64,000 nucleotides of DNA from Nodularia spumigena CCY9414 (GTDB taxonomy: Bacteria > Cyanobacteriota > Cyanobacteriia > Cyanobacteriales > Nostocaceae), in the NCBI RefSeq assembly GCF_000340565.2, contig NZ_CP007203.1, positions 4,140,513 to 4,204,512 of the forward strand, written 5' to 3'. Position 1 is the first letter of the stretch, and each line of letters opens with the position of its first letter. A program made the position numbers and the translations under genes. The notes below the pieces were generated by a model. It ran no database searches and had not been told where the DNA came from. It saw only the letters and a program-made list of their open reading frames with translations. Shown here in pieces: positions 16,741-25,355 of the stretch.

Positions 16741-17700
16741 ATGAGAATTGCTAAAGATGTTACAGAACTAATTGGTAGAACTCCTTTAGTTCAACTGAAT
16801 AAAATTCCTCAAGCTGAGGGAGTGGGAGCCAGGATAGTTGTCAAACTCGAAGGCATGAACCCAGCCGCTTCAGTCAAAGACCGGATTGGCATTAGTATGG
16901 TACTGGCGGCCGAAGCTGAGGGTTTAATTGAGCCTGGGAAAACCATTTTAGTTGAGCCAACTTCAGGAAATACAGGTATTGCTTTAGCAATGGTAGCAGC
17001 AGCACGTGGCTACAGTTTAATTTTGACAATGCCAGAGACTATGAGCCAAGAAAGACGTGCTATGCTCAAAGCCTATGGTGCAACGTTAGAATTAACACCA
17101 GGGGCGGAAGGAATGCGAGGAGCAATTAATAAAGCTGAAGCTATTGTGGCAAATACTCCCAATGCTTTGATGCTGCAACAGTTTCGCAACCCAGCTAACC
17201 CCAAAATTCACCGAGAAACTACCGCCGAAGAAATTTGGGCAGATACTGATGGAGAAGTAGATATTGTGATTGCTGGGGTCGGGACTGGTGGGACGATTAC
17301 TGGGATTGCAGAAGTATTAAAACAATACAAGCAGAGTGTGCAAGCGATCGCAGTTGAACCAAGCAATAGTCCTATCCTCTCTGGTGGTACAGCCGGTCCT
17401 CACAAAATTCAAGGTATTGGTGCTGGATTTGTCCCTGATGTACTGCGTTTAGAATTACTTGATGAAGTAATTAGAGTTAGTGATGAACAAGCGATCGCTT
17501 ATGGGCGGCGTTTAGCCAAAGAAGAAGGATTATTATCTGGTATATCCTCTGGCGCGGCTTTATGTGCTGCAATTCAAGTTGGTCAACGTCCAGAAAATGC
17601 CGGTAAGTTAATCGTGATGATTCAGCCTTCCTTTGGAGAACGTTATCTCAGCACGCCGATGTTTCAAGATTTGTCTTTGAATACTGGTGATCTGCGTTAA
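16741..17700 (+). CDS. cysK: Cysteine synthase A (O-acetylserine sulfhydrylase)
   Basis: 319 residues. The PLP lysine is K46 in [11 protein letters not shown]; the substrate loop [12 protein letters not shown] and the phosphate-binding [10 protein letters not shown] are intact. It forms L-cysteine from O-acetylserine and sulfide. An AGGAG ribosome site (16730-16734) lies seven bases before the ATG. The gene appears monocistronic with a terminator after it. A cysteine-dioxygenase-like gene lies 2 kb downstream on the other strand, so both ends of cysteine metabolism are nearby. Confidence 0.95.
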   Translation: MRIAKDVTELIGRTPLVQLNKIPQAEGVGARIVVKLEGMNPAASVKDRIGISMVLAAEAEGLIEPGKTILVEPTSGNTGIALAMVAAARGYSLILTMPETMSQERRAMLKAYGATLELTPGAEGMRGAINKAEAIVANTPNALMLQQFRNPANPKIHRETTAEEIWADTDGEVDIVIAGVGTGGTITGIAEVLKQYKQSVQAIAVEPSNSPILSGGTAGPHKIQGIGAGFVPDVLRLELLDEVIRVSDEQAIAYGRRLAKEEGLLSGISSGAALCAAIQVGQRPENAGKLIVMIQPSFGERYLSTPMFQDLSLNTGDLR

Positions 17701-17719
17701 AAAAATCGGAAAGAAGTCT

Positions 17720-17753
17720 CATCACTTCTCAAAAATATCAACAAGAAGTGATG
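17720..17753. terminator. Hairpin between converging cysK and copper-protein genes
   Basis: CATCACTTCT (17720-17729) pairs with AGAAGTGATG (17744-17753), with a 14-base loop. It lies between two converging genes and may serve both. Only a short T-rich tail follows. Confidence 0.65.
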
Positions 17754-17776
17754 ATTAATTTCTGCCCTACAATGAT

Positions 17777-18145
17777 TTACGCGGCTGTCATTGCTAATCT
17801 TCGACAAGATTCGGCACAACGACGGCACATATCAGCGCAGGCTTTCATTTGACCATTACTACCTATGCGACCGCAATCATCTGCACATCTTTCACACAGT
17901 ACAGCACAAACATCGCAGGTGCGAGTGTGTAAATCTGAATTTCGGAGCATAAAATTAGCACTGGTGGTGCAAATTTCCGCGCAATCAAGCATCAGCCGGA
18001 TATGATTCGGTTCTGAATGACGACCGCCCTGTTGTAGGCAATATGTCACAGTGTTTAGGCAAATGCTATGGCAATCCAAGCAGTTTTGAATACACTCTTT
18101 GAGATCACGATTAACTTGGTTTAAGCTCAGTTGTTCGATGGCCAT
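17777..18145 (-). CDS. Four-helix-bundle copper-binding Cys-rich protein (DUF326/Csp type)
   Basis: 122 residues with Cys spaced along helices: CIQNCLDCHSIC, LDCAEICTTSA, TCDVCAVLCERCADDC, ACADMCRRCAESC. This pattern is that of copper-storage (Csp) or DUF326 four-helix bundles, in which thiolates facing the core bind many Cu(I) ions. There is no signal peptide, so it is a cytosolic form. It is monocistronic. The copper-requiring oxidase genes coxBAC are 2.5 kb away on the same strand, but no direct link is visible. Confidence 0.85.
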   Translation of the reverse strand: MAIEQLSLNQVNRDLKECIQNCLDCHSICLNTVTYCLQQGGRHSEPNHIRLMLDCAEICTTSANFMLRNSDLHTRTCDVCAVLCERCADDCGRIGSNGQMKACADMCRRCAESCRRLAMTAA

Positions 18146-18440
18146 GATATAAATCCTTAACTTTTTAAGTTGACTTATGAGGTGTGATTACCTCCTGACT
18201 CACCTTAAAAGTTTGTGGATGCAATTACTTCTAACTAATGTAATAAAGAGTACATCTAACTATTGAATGATCAAGATTCTATCCGAAGTCATACACAGCA
18301 TGAAAAAGGCGTTGCTGAAAGAGCAACACCAAGTTGAAAATTTCCCAATTAAAAAATAGCCCAAAATTTCTTGTGCAGGAGTCAAGGACGGGCAAGATGC
18401 CCATCCCACAAGATGAGATAATTTATTTTCTGGTGTTCCC

Positions 18441-18905
18441 CTAATGCTTACAGCCACCCTCGTGATGATGGTCATGGCTATGACCGTGAGCGCAACCTTG
18501 TAAATTCTGACTCGTGAGGCTTTCGCTAACTACTCGTAAAGACTCATCCACAGGCTTTAAGCCAATCCAAGCATCTATTCTTTCCACATCGAAACCGACT
18601 TCACGCCGACTTTCTACTTCTAGTAAAGGACGGCGAATTAACAAAGGGTCTTCCAGCATTAGTTCTAAAGCTTTTTGAGCATTGATTTTTTCCGGAACCA
18701 CCTCCCCAGATTTTATCTTGGGAGCGGAACGATTGAACCATTCAGCGACGGGGCGATCGCCAAAAAATGACCGCAAGCGCTCAATTGTCCAAGGTTCTTT
18801 CAGCAGATTACACACGACAACTTCATGACCAGCAGCAGTTAGCAAAACTTTTTGCTTAACACCACCTTTACAGCCTGGCTTTTCGTAGAAAATTATTCTA
18901 GCCAT
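18441..18905 (-). CDS. ArsC-like nitrogenase-associated protein (NifO type)
   Basis: 154 residues from the ATG at 18905 (MARIIFYEKPGCKGG), preceded by AGGAG on the minus strand. An upstream in-frame ATG at 19013 is less likely. The thioredoxin-fold ArsC/Spx-like domain has its Cys at residue 12, and LEDPLLIRRPLLEV matches the family. The family includes the 'nitrogenase-associated protein' (NifO) found near nif genes. Odd feature: the last 18 residues are His/Cys-rich (CAHGHSHDHHHEGGCKH), a likely metal-binding tail. It lies in a minus-strand set with the cupin and cox genes. Confidence 0.85.
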   Translation of the reverse strand: MARIIFYEKPGCKGGVKQKVLLTAAGHEVVVCNLLKEPWTIERLRSFFGDRPVAEWFNRSAPKIKSGEVVPEKINAQKALELMLEDPLLIRRPLLEVESRREVGFDVERIDAWIGLKPVDESLRVVSESLTSQNLQGCAHGHSHDHHHEGGCKH

Positions 18906-19091
18906 TGAACTTACTCCTAATTTTCTCAGGGTTTTCCGGAAAGAAATTATCCAAATCAACTTTTTCTTACCAGACGCTACAACGCGCATTTGAGTGTAGT
19001 AAGAAGTAATCAACCACAGATAAACACAGATGAGTATCTACTTCATCTCAATGAATACTGCTGTATGATTCATCTTCCAAGATTCCCCTCA

Positions 19092-19709
19092 TCAAAACTT
19101 TTTCGCTGTATGGGTAACTGAGTCAAACTCAAACCTCTGTTGTGGGTCAGTTTCTCCATAAACATTAAAAGTTACAGTTGGTTCATCACCCACTGCTTCC
19201 ACGCTGTGAATTGCATCGGGAGTGAAGCTAACAATGTCTCCGGGAAATAAAGTTATTTCTCCCGTAGGTGCAATTTTGTCGGTAAAATCCGGGCTGGGTG
19301 TACGTCGCCAAGCAGTGTTTTTTTCTTGACCTTTTAATACAGCGACAACTCCCCACGTCCCATGATTATGAATAGTTGAACGAGTTCCCGGCGCAAATGT
19401 TACTGTTTGCACGGTTAAGGGAAAACCCAATTCATTGTACAGGAGTAAAACAGAGTTTCCCGTTTTAGGATCATGTTCTGAATATTGACTTTGTACCCAG
19501 TAAGAATTTACGATTAAGCGCCTCACAAGCATTCGGATTTCTGGCAGACACCTCGATTCGTCTTCCACCTCATTGAGAACATCTTCCACCTCAGTTAAAA
19601 ACCGATAGAGGCGATAATTATCTCTCAATAAATCCCATGCTCTCACGGATTTACAAGCCTGATATTCACCATTTCCAGTTACAAGCCAATCCTTACCTTG
19701 GATCATCAT
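19092..19709 (-). CDS. Cysteine dioxygenase-like cupin
   Basis: 205 residues. The cupin core has STIHNHGTWGVVAVLKGQE, giving an HxH metal pair, and a later DAIHSVE supplying the third His, as in type I cysteine dioxygenases. These oxidise cysteine to cysteine sulfinate with O2 at a mononuclear Fe. Start is at 19709 (a second ATG follows at once). The start overlaps by one base (TAATG) the stop of a 55-residue upstream ORF, and no ribosome site of its own is seen, so translation is probably coupled. Confidence 0.85.
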   Translation of the reverse strand: MMIQGKDWLVTGNGEYQACKSVRAWDLLRDNYRLYRFLTEVEDVLNEVEDESRCLPEIRMLVRRLIVNSYWVQSQYSEHDPKTGNSVLLLYNELGFPLTVQTVTFAPGTRSTIHNHGTWGVVAVLKGQEKNTAWRRTPSPDFTDKIAPTGEITLFPGDIVSFTPDAIHSVEAVGDEPTVTFNVYGETDPQQRFEFDSVTHTAKKF

Positions 19710-19876
19710 TAAATCATCAATTGAGAAGACTGGGGCAAGACTAATATAGGAGGAGTAACATTACTAGGAGTTCCGGGACGAGGAGGTAAAGGAGTGATAG
19801 TAAATACAGGCAGTAAAGGGTTAGAGTTAGAAGTATCCGATAACGAAATAGGTTGGTAGATGGAAAAACTATTCAT
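19709..19876 (-). CDS. Short proline-rich ORF coupled to the cupin gene
   Basis: 55 residues, ATG at 19876, stop TAA at 19711-19709 overlapping the cupin ATG by one base. It reads MNSFSIYQPISLSDTSNSN then PVFTITPLPPRPGTPSNV and ends PQSSQLMI. It is Pro/Ser/Thr-rich and probably unstructured. It lies 27 bases after the 161-residue gene on the same strand. It could be a small protein or a leader ORF that delivers ribosomes to the cupin start. No strong ribosome site precedes it, so confidence is moderate. Confidence 0.5.
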   Translation of the reverse strand: MNSFSIYQPISLSDTSNSNPLLPVFTITPLPPRPGTPSNVTPPILVLPQSSQLMI

Positions 19877-19903
19877 GGCTGTTGATTGTTATTGGTTAAC
19901 TAA

Positions 19904-20389
19904 TTAATCGTCTTCATCGGGTGGACGTGTCAAAATATCCAAAAGGATTCCGGCTCCAAAATCGTTGTTTTTGTCAATTTCTTTGACGCGATTACTGATT
20001 TCTTTAGCCTGGTCAAATTCCCCTAAATTTGCTAATACCATTCCAGAAGCGGCATAAGCATTCAAGTACAATCTGATTTGGGGTTCCTCTAGCCGTTTAA
20101 CTAATATCGGCTGAAGTTGTTCCCAATCATCTGGCAAGTTTTCTATTTCTTTAATTTTATCTAAAACTTTAGTCGCAGTTTGTAGCGCTAGTGGATAATT
20201 ATTTTTATAATAAAAAAATCTATATGCTGATACTAAAATCTCGGTATTTCCCTCAGCCCTAGCTAAAGCTTCATGAATATACTTTTCAGATTCCGAGGTA
20301 TTTTCCCAGGTTTGTGATGCCAAAATTAATAAATTTTTGACATCATCTGGAACCTGAAACCATGAGAATTGATTTGCATCAAGTTGCAT
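19904..20389 (-). CDS. Helical-repeat (TPR-like) protein downstream of cox genes
   Basis: 161 residues, all helical by composition: SEKYIHEALARAEGNTEILV, YPLALQTATKVLDKI and ASGMVLANLGEFDQAKEISN resemble degenerate TPR units. It ends PPDEDD. The gene begins 193 bp after coxC; the gap holds a dispersed repeat core (20480-20526). It is followed closely by the 55-residue ORF and the cupin, forming a likely operon. Function is unknown. Confidence 0.75.
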   Translation of the reverse strand: MQLDANQFSWFQVPDDVKNLLILASQTWENTSESEKYIHEALARAEGNTEILVSAYRFFYYKNNYPLALQTATKVLDKIKEIENLPDDWEQLQPILVKRLEEPQIRLYLNAYAASGMVLANLGEFDQAKEISNRVKEIDKNNDFGAGILLDILTRPPDEDD

Positions 20390-20581
20390 AAAAATCTCCT
20401 TTGATGGGAAATAGGGAGTAGGAATTATCCCACTCCTTACTCATACTATTTTTTGGTGAGTGTAAGCTGAATCTCTTTCCTTCTTCCTTCTTCCTTTGTG
20501 ATCTTTGCGTCCTTTGCGGTTCGTTCCTCTTAAATAACAGACACGATAAAAGCGAAAAACGAATTAACCACAAATAAACTG

Positions 20582-21169
20582 TTAAAACAGCGTGAGAATG
20601 TACACCAATGTGAATAGCACAATCCAGATAATATCTACAAAGTGCCAATACATTTCTGCCATTTCGATACCAGTATGTTTGGTAGCAGAATAATGACCGG
20701 GACGACGCGATCGCCAAACTACCCCTAAAATCAATAACAGTCCCACAAACACGTGCAAACCGTGGAACGCAGTCATGATATAAAAGCAGTTGGAGAAAAC
20801 GTTAGTAGTCAGGCCATAGCCTAAATTCATGTACTCATAAACCTGACCAACCAAGAAAACTGCCCCCATGAGTGCGGTAACAAGATACCAAAACCGCATT
20901 CCTACGACATTATTCTTTTTAATCGCCACATCACCTAAATGAATGACGAAACTACTAGATAACAGAATAGCGGTGTTAATCGCTGGCAAAAATAATTCTA
21001 CTCCTGTTCCTTCTGGAGGCCAAACTTCTGTAATGCCTCTAAAGAACAAATAAGTGGCAAAAAAGCCGCCAAACATTAATGATTCAGAACACAGAAACGT
21101 TAACAGTCCCCAGATGCGTAAATCTGGATGATGTTCTTCGTGATGTTCAGTCGTCGTAGCTACGGTCAT
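20582..21169 (-). CDS. coxC: Cytochrome c oxidase subunit III
   Basis: 195 residues with five hydrophobic helices. Family signatures: LLTFLCSESLMFGGFFATYL, AFHGLHVFVGLLLILG and MAEMYWHFVDIIWIVLF (the WHFVD motif). It has the five-helix form typical of cyanobacteria. It is the third gene of the minus-strand coxB-coxA-coxC set. Subunit III stabilises the catalytic core in the membrane. Confidence 0.95.
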   Translation of the reverse strand: MTVATTTEHHEEHHPDLRIWGLLTFLCSESLMFGGFFATYLFFRGITEVWPPEGTGVELFLPAINTAILLSSSFVIHLGDVAIKKNNVVGMRFWYLVTALMGAVFLVGQVYEYMNLGYGLTTNVFSNCFYIMTAFHGLHVFVGLLLILGVVWRSRRPGHYSATKHTGIEMAEMYWHFVDIIWIVLFTLVYILTLF

Positions 21170-21280
21170 ATTGTTTACCCTCTAAATATCCAATAAGGGT
21201 GAGATATTGTTTAGAATGATGATTTTCTTGTGGAATAGGCAAGATGCCCACCCCACAATTTAGTCTGGTTATACCAATGT

Positions 21281-22930
21281 TTAGGCACTAATTTCTGGAA
21301 TACCAGATGCTTCTGTTTCACTATGGCCGTAGTCGTAAGGGCCATGAGTTACCACAGGTAATACTTCCCAGTTTTCAATTATCGGTGGTGAACTGGTTGT
21401 CCACTCCAAACTCAAAGCTTGCCAAGGATTATCACCCGCTAATTCTCCTTTCCGCCAACTTTGAAGAATGTTGATGGTGAAGGGAATTACTGATATCCCT
21501 AAAACAAATGCACCAATGGTACAAAGTTGATTTAGGTCAACAAATTGGGGGTCATACATAGCCACTCTGCGGGGCATTCCTTGCAAACCCAATTCATGCA
21601 TAGGTAAGAAAGTCAAGTTAGTCCCTATGAAGGTAAGGGCAAAGTGAACCCGTCCCCAGGTTTCATTCAGTTTGCGTCCGGTCATTTTGGGGAACCAGTG
21701 ATAAATACCGGCATAGATGCCAAACACTGAACCACCAAAGAGAACGTAGTGGAAATGTCCGACTACATAATAGGTGTCGTGGACGTGAATATCAAAGGGG
21801 GCGGTTCCCATTGTTACGCCGCTTAAACCACCCATGACAAACATCGACAGTAAGCCAATGGCGAATAACATGGCGCTGGTGAAGCGAATTTTACCACCCC
21901 AAAGGGTAGCAACCCAGGCAAAAATCTTTACGCCAGTCGGTACGGCGACGATGAGAGTGGAGATGGTGAAGAACATCCGCATCCAGCCGGGTGTACCACT
22001 GGTAAACATATGGTGTACCCAGACGAATAAACCGACGACGCAAATAGCTACACTAGAATAGGCGATCGCTTTATAACCAAAAATCGGTTTACGGGCGTGA
22101 ACTGGCACTACTTCCGACATAATGCCGAAAATGGGCAGAATCATTAAATATACTGCCGGGTGGGAATAGAACCAGAACAAATGTTGGTAAATTACAACAT
22201 TACCGCCTGCATCTGGTTTAAAGAAGGATGTGCCAAAGTTGAGGTCAAACAACAACAGCACCAAACCCGCAGCTAATACAGGTGTAGAAAGTAAAGCGAG
22301 GACAGAAGTTGCTAAGATAGCCCAGCAAAATAAGGGTAATTGATCCCATTTCATGCTATGAACCTTCATCATCAGGATGGTGACAACGAAGTTCACCGAA
22401 CCCAAAATTGAGGAAGTTCCGACTAAAACGATCGCTAATATCCACAGAGTTTGAGCCATTGGTGCTGTCACCAAACTCAATGGTGGGTAAGCTGTCCAAC
22501 CAGATTGAGAACCACCGAAGATAAAACTAGCTAAAACCAGTAATCCTGCGACTGGGTTCAACCAAAAGGCGATCGCATTTAGCTTCGGGAAGGCCATATC
22601 CCTAGCACCGAGCATCAAAGGGATGAGATAATTACCAAATCCCCCAATCGCACTGGGGACAATCCACAGGAAGATCATAATCGTCCCGTGGTTAGTCATG
22701 AAAGCGTTATACAGATTGGGGTCGAGGAAGTCTGATGCTGGCGTTGCTAATTCCACACGCAAAGCCACCGCCATCAATCCACCGATGAGATAGAACACAA
22801 ATGCTGTCACCAGGTATTGAATCCCAATCACCTTGTGATCAACATTAAATGTAAAATAGTCTTGCCATTTCCACGCCTGGGGATGATTTCCCCCTGTCGG
22901 CGTATTCCGGGGAAATTCTACCTGTGTCAT
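21281..22930 (-). CDS. coxA: Cytochrome c oxidase subunit I, A2-type
   Basis: 549 residues with twelve predicted helices. The haem and CuB ligands are present: NHGTIMIFLW, FWFYSHPAVYLMILP, WVHHMFTSG, VVGHFHYVLFGG. In helix VI the motif is Y255-S-H-P-A-V-Y rather than GHPEVY, so the proton-channel glutamate is replaced by the Tyr-Ser arrangement of A2-type haem-copper oxidases. It reduces O2 to water. Together with fdxB and patB next door, it fits the heterocyst-specific Cox2 oxidase that keeps nitrogenase anoxic. Confidence 0.96.
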   Translation of the reverse strand: MTQVEFPRNTPTGGNHPQAWKWQDYFTFNVDHKVIGIQYLVTAFVFYLIGGLMAVALRVELATPASDFLDPNLYNAFMTNHGTIMIFLWIVPSAIGGFGNYLIPLMLGARDMAFPKLNAIAFWLNPVAGLLVLASFIFGGSQSGWTAYPPLSLVTAPMAQTLWILAIVLVGTSSILGSVNFVVTILMMKVHSMKWDQLPLFCWAILATSVLALLSTPVLAAGLVLLLFDLNFGTSFFKPDAGGNVVIYQHLFWFYSHPAVYLMILPIFGIMSEVVPVHARKPIFGYKAIAYSSVAICVVGLFVWVHHMFTSGTPGWMRMFFTISTLIVAVPTGVKIFAWVATLWGGKIRFTSAMLFAIGLLSMFVMGGLSGVTMGTAPFDIHVHDTYYVVGHFHYVLFGGSVFGIYAGIYHWFPKMTGRKLNETWGRVHFALTFIGTNLTFLPMHELGLQGMPRRVAMYDPQFVDLNQLCTIGAFVLGISVIPFTINILQSWRKGELAGDNPWQALSLEWTTSSPPIIENWEVLPVVTHGPYDYGHSETEASGIPEISA

Positions 22931-22996
22931 AAGCTATTTTGCGACAATTTATTTTTGCCCTCAGTCAGTCATCATCACCAATAACCAATAACTAAA

Positions 22997-23087
22997 AGAC
23001 TTACGCAAGAACTCTAGTAAAACTCTTATTTCTTTGTGTTCTTCGTGTCCTTCGTGGTTCGTTTATTCATGATTTTAGGTAAGTCCT
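22997..23087. mobile_element. MITE with (A)GGACTTACGC ends between coxB and coxA
   Basis: The left end AGACTTACGCAAGA and right end AGGTAAGTCCT are imperfect inverted repeats. The interior holds the dispersed core (CTTCGTGTCCTTCGTGGTTC). About 91 bp, and it fills most of the coxB-coxA gap. Family members lie at 50255-50377 and 63742-63833. Confidence 0.65.
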
Positions 23088-23103
23088 GACCAATGAACAA
23101 CGA

Positions 23104-24075
23104 CTACTTTTGAAGTTGAGCGAGAGTTGCTGCACTCATACCCAAATCATGAACATGGGGAGCGAGAAATTCTGAAGTTGATAACTCAGCCGGATTAACT
23201 GCAACCGCTTGGTTGAGGTCTTGTTTTGCTGCAATCTGGCTTTCGGCTAACCAGCTATCAAACTCTTCTGGTGTGTGGACAATTACCTGACTCCGCATAG
23301 AACCGTGATAACCACCGCACAATTCCGTACAAACTACAGGATATGTACCAGGTTTAGTGGCGACAAATCGCAGTTGAGTAGCGATACCCGGAAGCGCGTC
23401 TTGTTTCAACCGGAATTGTGGAACCCAAAATGAGTGAATTACATCAATGGCTGACAGATTCAGTTGCACATCCGCACCAACGGGAACGTGTAACTCACCA
23501 GTGGTAATCCCACTATTGGGATAATTAAATATCCAGGCGTACTGCATTCCTTGGACATCCACAACCAAGTCGGCTTGTTTACCCTGTGAGTTGGGAGAAG
23601 CACCAATACCAATGTTCGTGGTACTTGCAGATGCTGAACTACCATCAAGAGTAGCTGCAAGAGCCGTTCCACCTGCATGAGAAACATGAGCCGCAGCATG
23701 GGGATGACTTCCAGGCTCAAATCCGCCCATTTGGTTGTAAACATCTACGCTGTAGATACCCAAAGCGACTACAATCACTGTGGGGATTGCTGTCCAAAAG
23801 ATTTCTAAGGGAACGTTACCTTCTACGGGTACACCATCGGTATCATCACCCCGACGGCGACGGAATTTCACCAAAAATACGACAATAGTTCCTTCTACAA
23901 TTAGAAACAGTGCGATCGCAATGGTAAACATCACATTGAAAAATCCGTCTACCAAAGGCGCTTGTTGAGATGCTTGTTCTGGTAGTAGATTGTGATTTTG
24001 TCCGAGCCAAATACTAATTGCTGTAATTACAACTCCAGCAACCAGAGTCCATAGTGAAACAGGAACTTTTTGCAT
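23104..24075 (-). CDS. coxB: Cytochrome c oxidase subunit II with CuA site
   Basis: 323 residues. There are hydrophobic helices at about 5-24, 44-70 and 90-110, followed by a periplasmic cupredoxin domain. CuA ligands are present (VIHSFWVPQF His, then CTELCGGYHGSM with Cys-x3-Cys, His and Met). Thus it is a true cytochrome c oxidase and not the CuA-less alternative oxidase (ARTO/Cox3). An Ala/Ser/His-rich linker (HPHAAAHVSHAGG) precedes the cupredoxin part. It is the first gene of coxBAC. Confidence 0.95.
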   Translation of the reverse strand: MQKVPVSLWTLVAGVVITAISIWLGQNHNLLPEQASQQAPLVDGFFNVMFTIAIALFLIVEGTIVVFLVKFRRRRGDDTDGVPVEGNVPLEIFWTAIPTVIVVALGIYSVDVYNQMGGFEPGSHPHAAAHVSHAGGTALAATLDGSSASASTTNIGIGASPNSQGKQADLVVDVQGMQYAWIFNYPNSGITTGELHVPVGADVQLNLSAIDVIHSFWVPQFRLKQDALPGIATQLRFVATKPGTYPVVCTELCGGYHGSMRSQVIVHTPEEFDSWLAESQIAAKQDLNQAVAVNPAELSTSEFLAPHVHDLGMSAATLAQLQK

Positions 24076-24168
24076 ATATGCTACCTGCTTTTTAAGCGGT
24101 CATTAAAGGTGTGATTTTCTGGGATAGAAATAGGACATTGAAATTAGTCTTTCTTCACATCTTGCACC

Positions 24169-24348
24169 TAGTCCAGGCGACTAGAAGTCCCGGCTATACA
24201 AAAATGACGCGGAGCGTCTTCTCGGAAGGAAGTCCGCACTTCCACAAGCTCAGTGACCACCTGCGCGGACTAACAGGAAATCAAGGTTTTCAACCCGCCT
24301 ACGCGGGTTTCGCCTGTGTAGCCGCGATTTACAATCGCCTGGTGCTAG
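24169..24348. mobile_element. MITE-like element, TAGCACCAGGCGA family (copy 1)
   Basis: The left end TAGTCCAGGCGACTAGAAGT is mirrored by ATCGCCTGGTGCTA at the right end. Inner inverted segments such as CTGCGCGGACT and CCCGCCTACGCGGG are also present. The central text AAAATCAAGGTTTTCAACCC (with G for the first A here) is shared with the copy at 49693-49849. About 180 bp and non-coding. Confidence 0.75.
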
Positions 24349-24686
24349 ATATGAGTTTCCCCATTCCCAGTTCATCGCATCCTGCACTTTCGATGTATCA
24401 CCCTAGCCAAACAAGATAATGCTTTACTTTTTATCTTGTATTTTTATGATTTTCACCATATTCGTGGCTACTGGTTTTTACATTTTCACAGGTCAGCGTT
24501 TTTTGTCTTCACTTATTAACTTTCTATCTCACTCTGACAAAATTTGGGGGAATTTTCCAGATAATTTCATATCTTTACCCCCAAAACTTAAATCTATATT
24601 TAAATTACTGTGACGAAAGCTGCTTCTACTGCAAAAAAAAAGTTAGGTACTCCAAGATGAAACCGTTAGCCTTAATATTGATCAGA

Positions 24687-24874
24687 CTAGCACCGCAGGG
24701 CGGAAGTTAAAAGTCAAAAGTCAAAAGTCAAAAGTTTACCCTGAGCTTAGTCGTAAAGCCTACGGCATAGCTGCGCTTACCACGTAGTGTCTCGCAGAGA
24801 AGGGTCAAAAAGCTTATTGTATGGGCTTTTCATTAACTTTGAATGATTGGTCTATTTACGCCGTGCTGTACTAG
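24687..24874. mobile_element. MITE-like element, CTAGTACNGC family (long copy)
   Basis: It begins CTAGCACCGCAGGGCGGAAG, then AAAAGTC repeats, and ends GCCGTGCTGTACTAG, the inverse of the start. 188 bp. A 91-bp relative lies over the end of the rubredoxin gene (55605-55695). Confidence 0.75.
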
Positions 24875-25061
24875 TTGAGCCGCAAGTATGAATTTGTTAA
24901 TAACTAACAATTTACGATTTACAATTCTGTTTACTGTGAACTCTTTGCTAGTTACAGTAAATATATATAATTCCCCTCTAGTTACCTTGCTTTGTGCCTT
25001 CGTGCGTTATTTCCAGAGTACCCTTTGTAACCCGAACAACTGTAAGCAAATCCCCCAAACC

Positions 25062-25355
25062 TTAATTGTCTACCACAGTATGGGTGTAGCAATTCTTAGG
25101 ACATATTCGTGAACAAGCCTCACAACCAATACAGTTTTCTGGGTGAGCAACAACCATTACTTTGCGCTCAATTTCATCATCATCTTCATCCTCTACAAAT
25201 TCCCCTTCTTCGTTGAGAGCTTTCAAGGTTAATACATTATGACCACATATCTTAAAGCATCTGCCACAGCCGATACATTTTTCGTAGTCAATTTCCTGGG
25301 CAAATTTAGGTATCCAGGTATTACCTCCAAATGTCAATCCTGTTAGTTGTGCCAT
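25062..25355 (-). CDS. fdxB: Nif-type 2[4Fe-4S] ferredoxin (ferredoxin III)
   Basis: 97 residues with two clusters: [12 protein letters not shown] (about residues 27-38) and [14 protein letters not shown] (about 74-87). An acidic insert ([13 protein letters not shown]) separates them. This matches the nif-specific ferredoxin III family. It probably donates electrons or assists in nitrogenase-related biosynthesis. It sits between coxB and patB and is transcribed away from patB across a 988-bp gap. Confidence 0.93.
   Translation of the reverse strand: MAQLTGLTFGGNTWIPKFAQEIDYEKCIGCGRCFKICGHNVLTLKALNEEGEFVEDEDDDEIERKVMVVAHPENCIGCEACSRICPKNCYTHTVVDN

Larger units (their letters stand above)
24076..25061. 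other. Repeat-rich gap between coxB and fdxB
   Basis: About 990 bp. It holds two MITE-like elements (24169-24348 and 24687-24874) and AT-rich DNA. ORFs at 24111-24419, 24419-24613 and 24888-25112 run through repeats or over the fdxB end and are not credible. The coxB promoter should lie within the first 100 bp but is not identifiable. Confidence 0.7.

Noticed and set aside
20582-24075. Alternative (CuA-less, ARTO/Cox3) oxidase
   Set aside because: CoxB retains CTELCGGYH and the Met ligand, so CuA is present.
24111-24613. Two plus-strand ORFs (102 and 64 residues) after coxB
   Set aside because: The first runs through a MITE with inverted ends; the second is AT-rich, follows directly, and has no ribosome site or family likeness.
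24888-25112. 74-residue plus-strand ORF
   Set aside because: It overlaps the 3' end of fdxB in antisense and is low-complexity.
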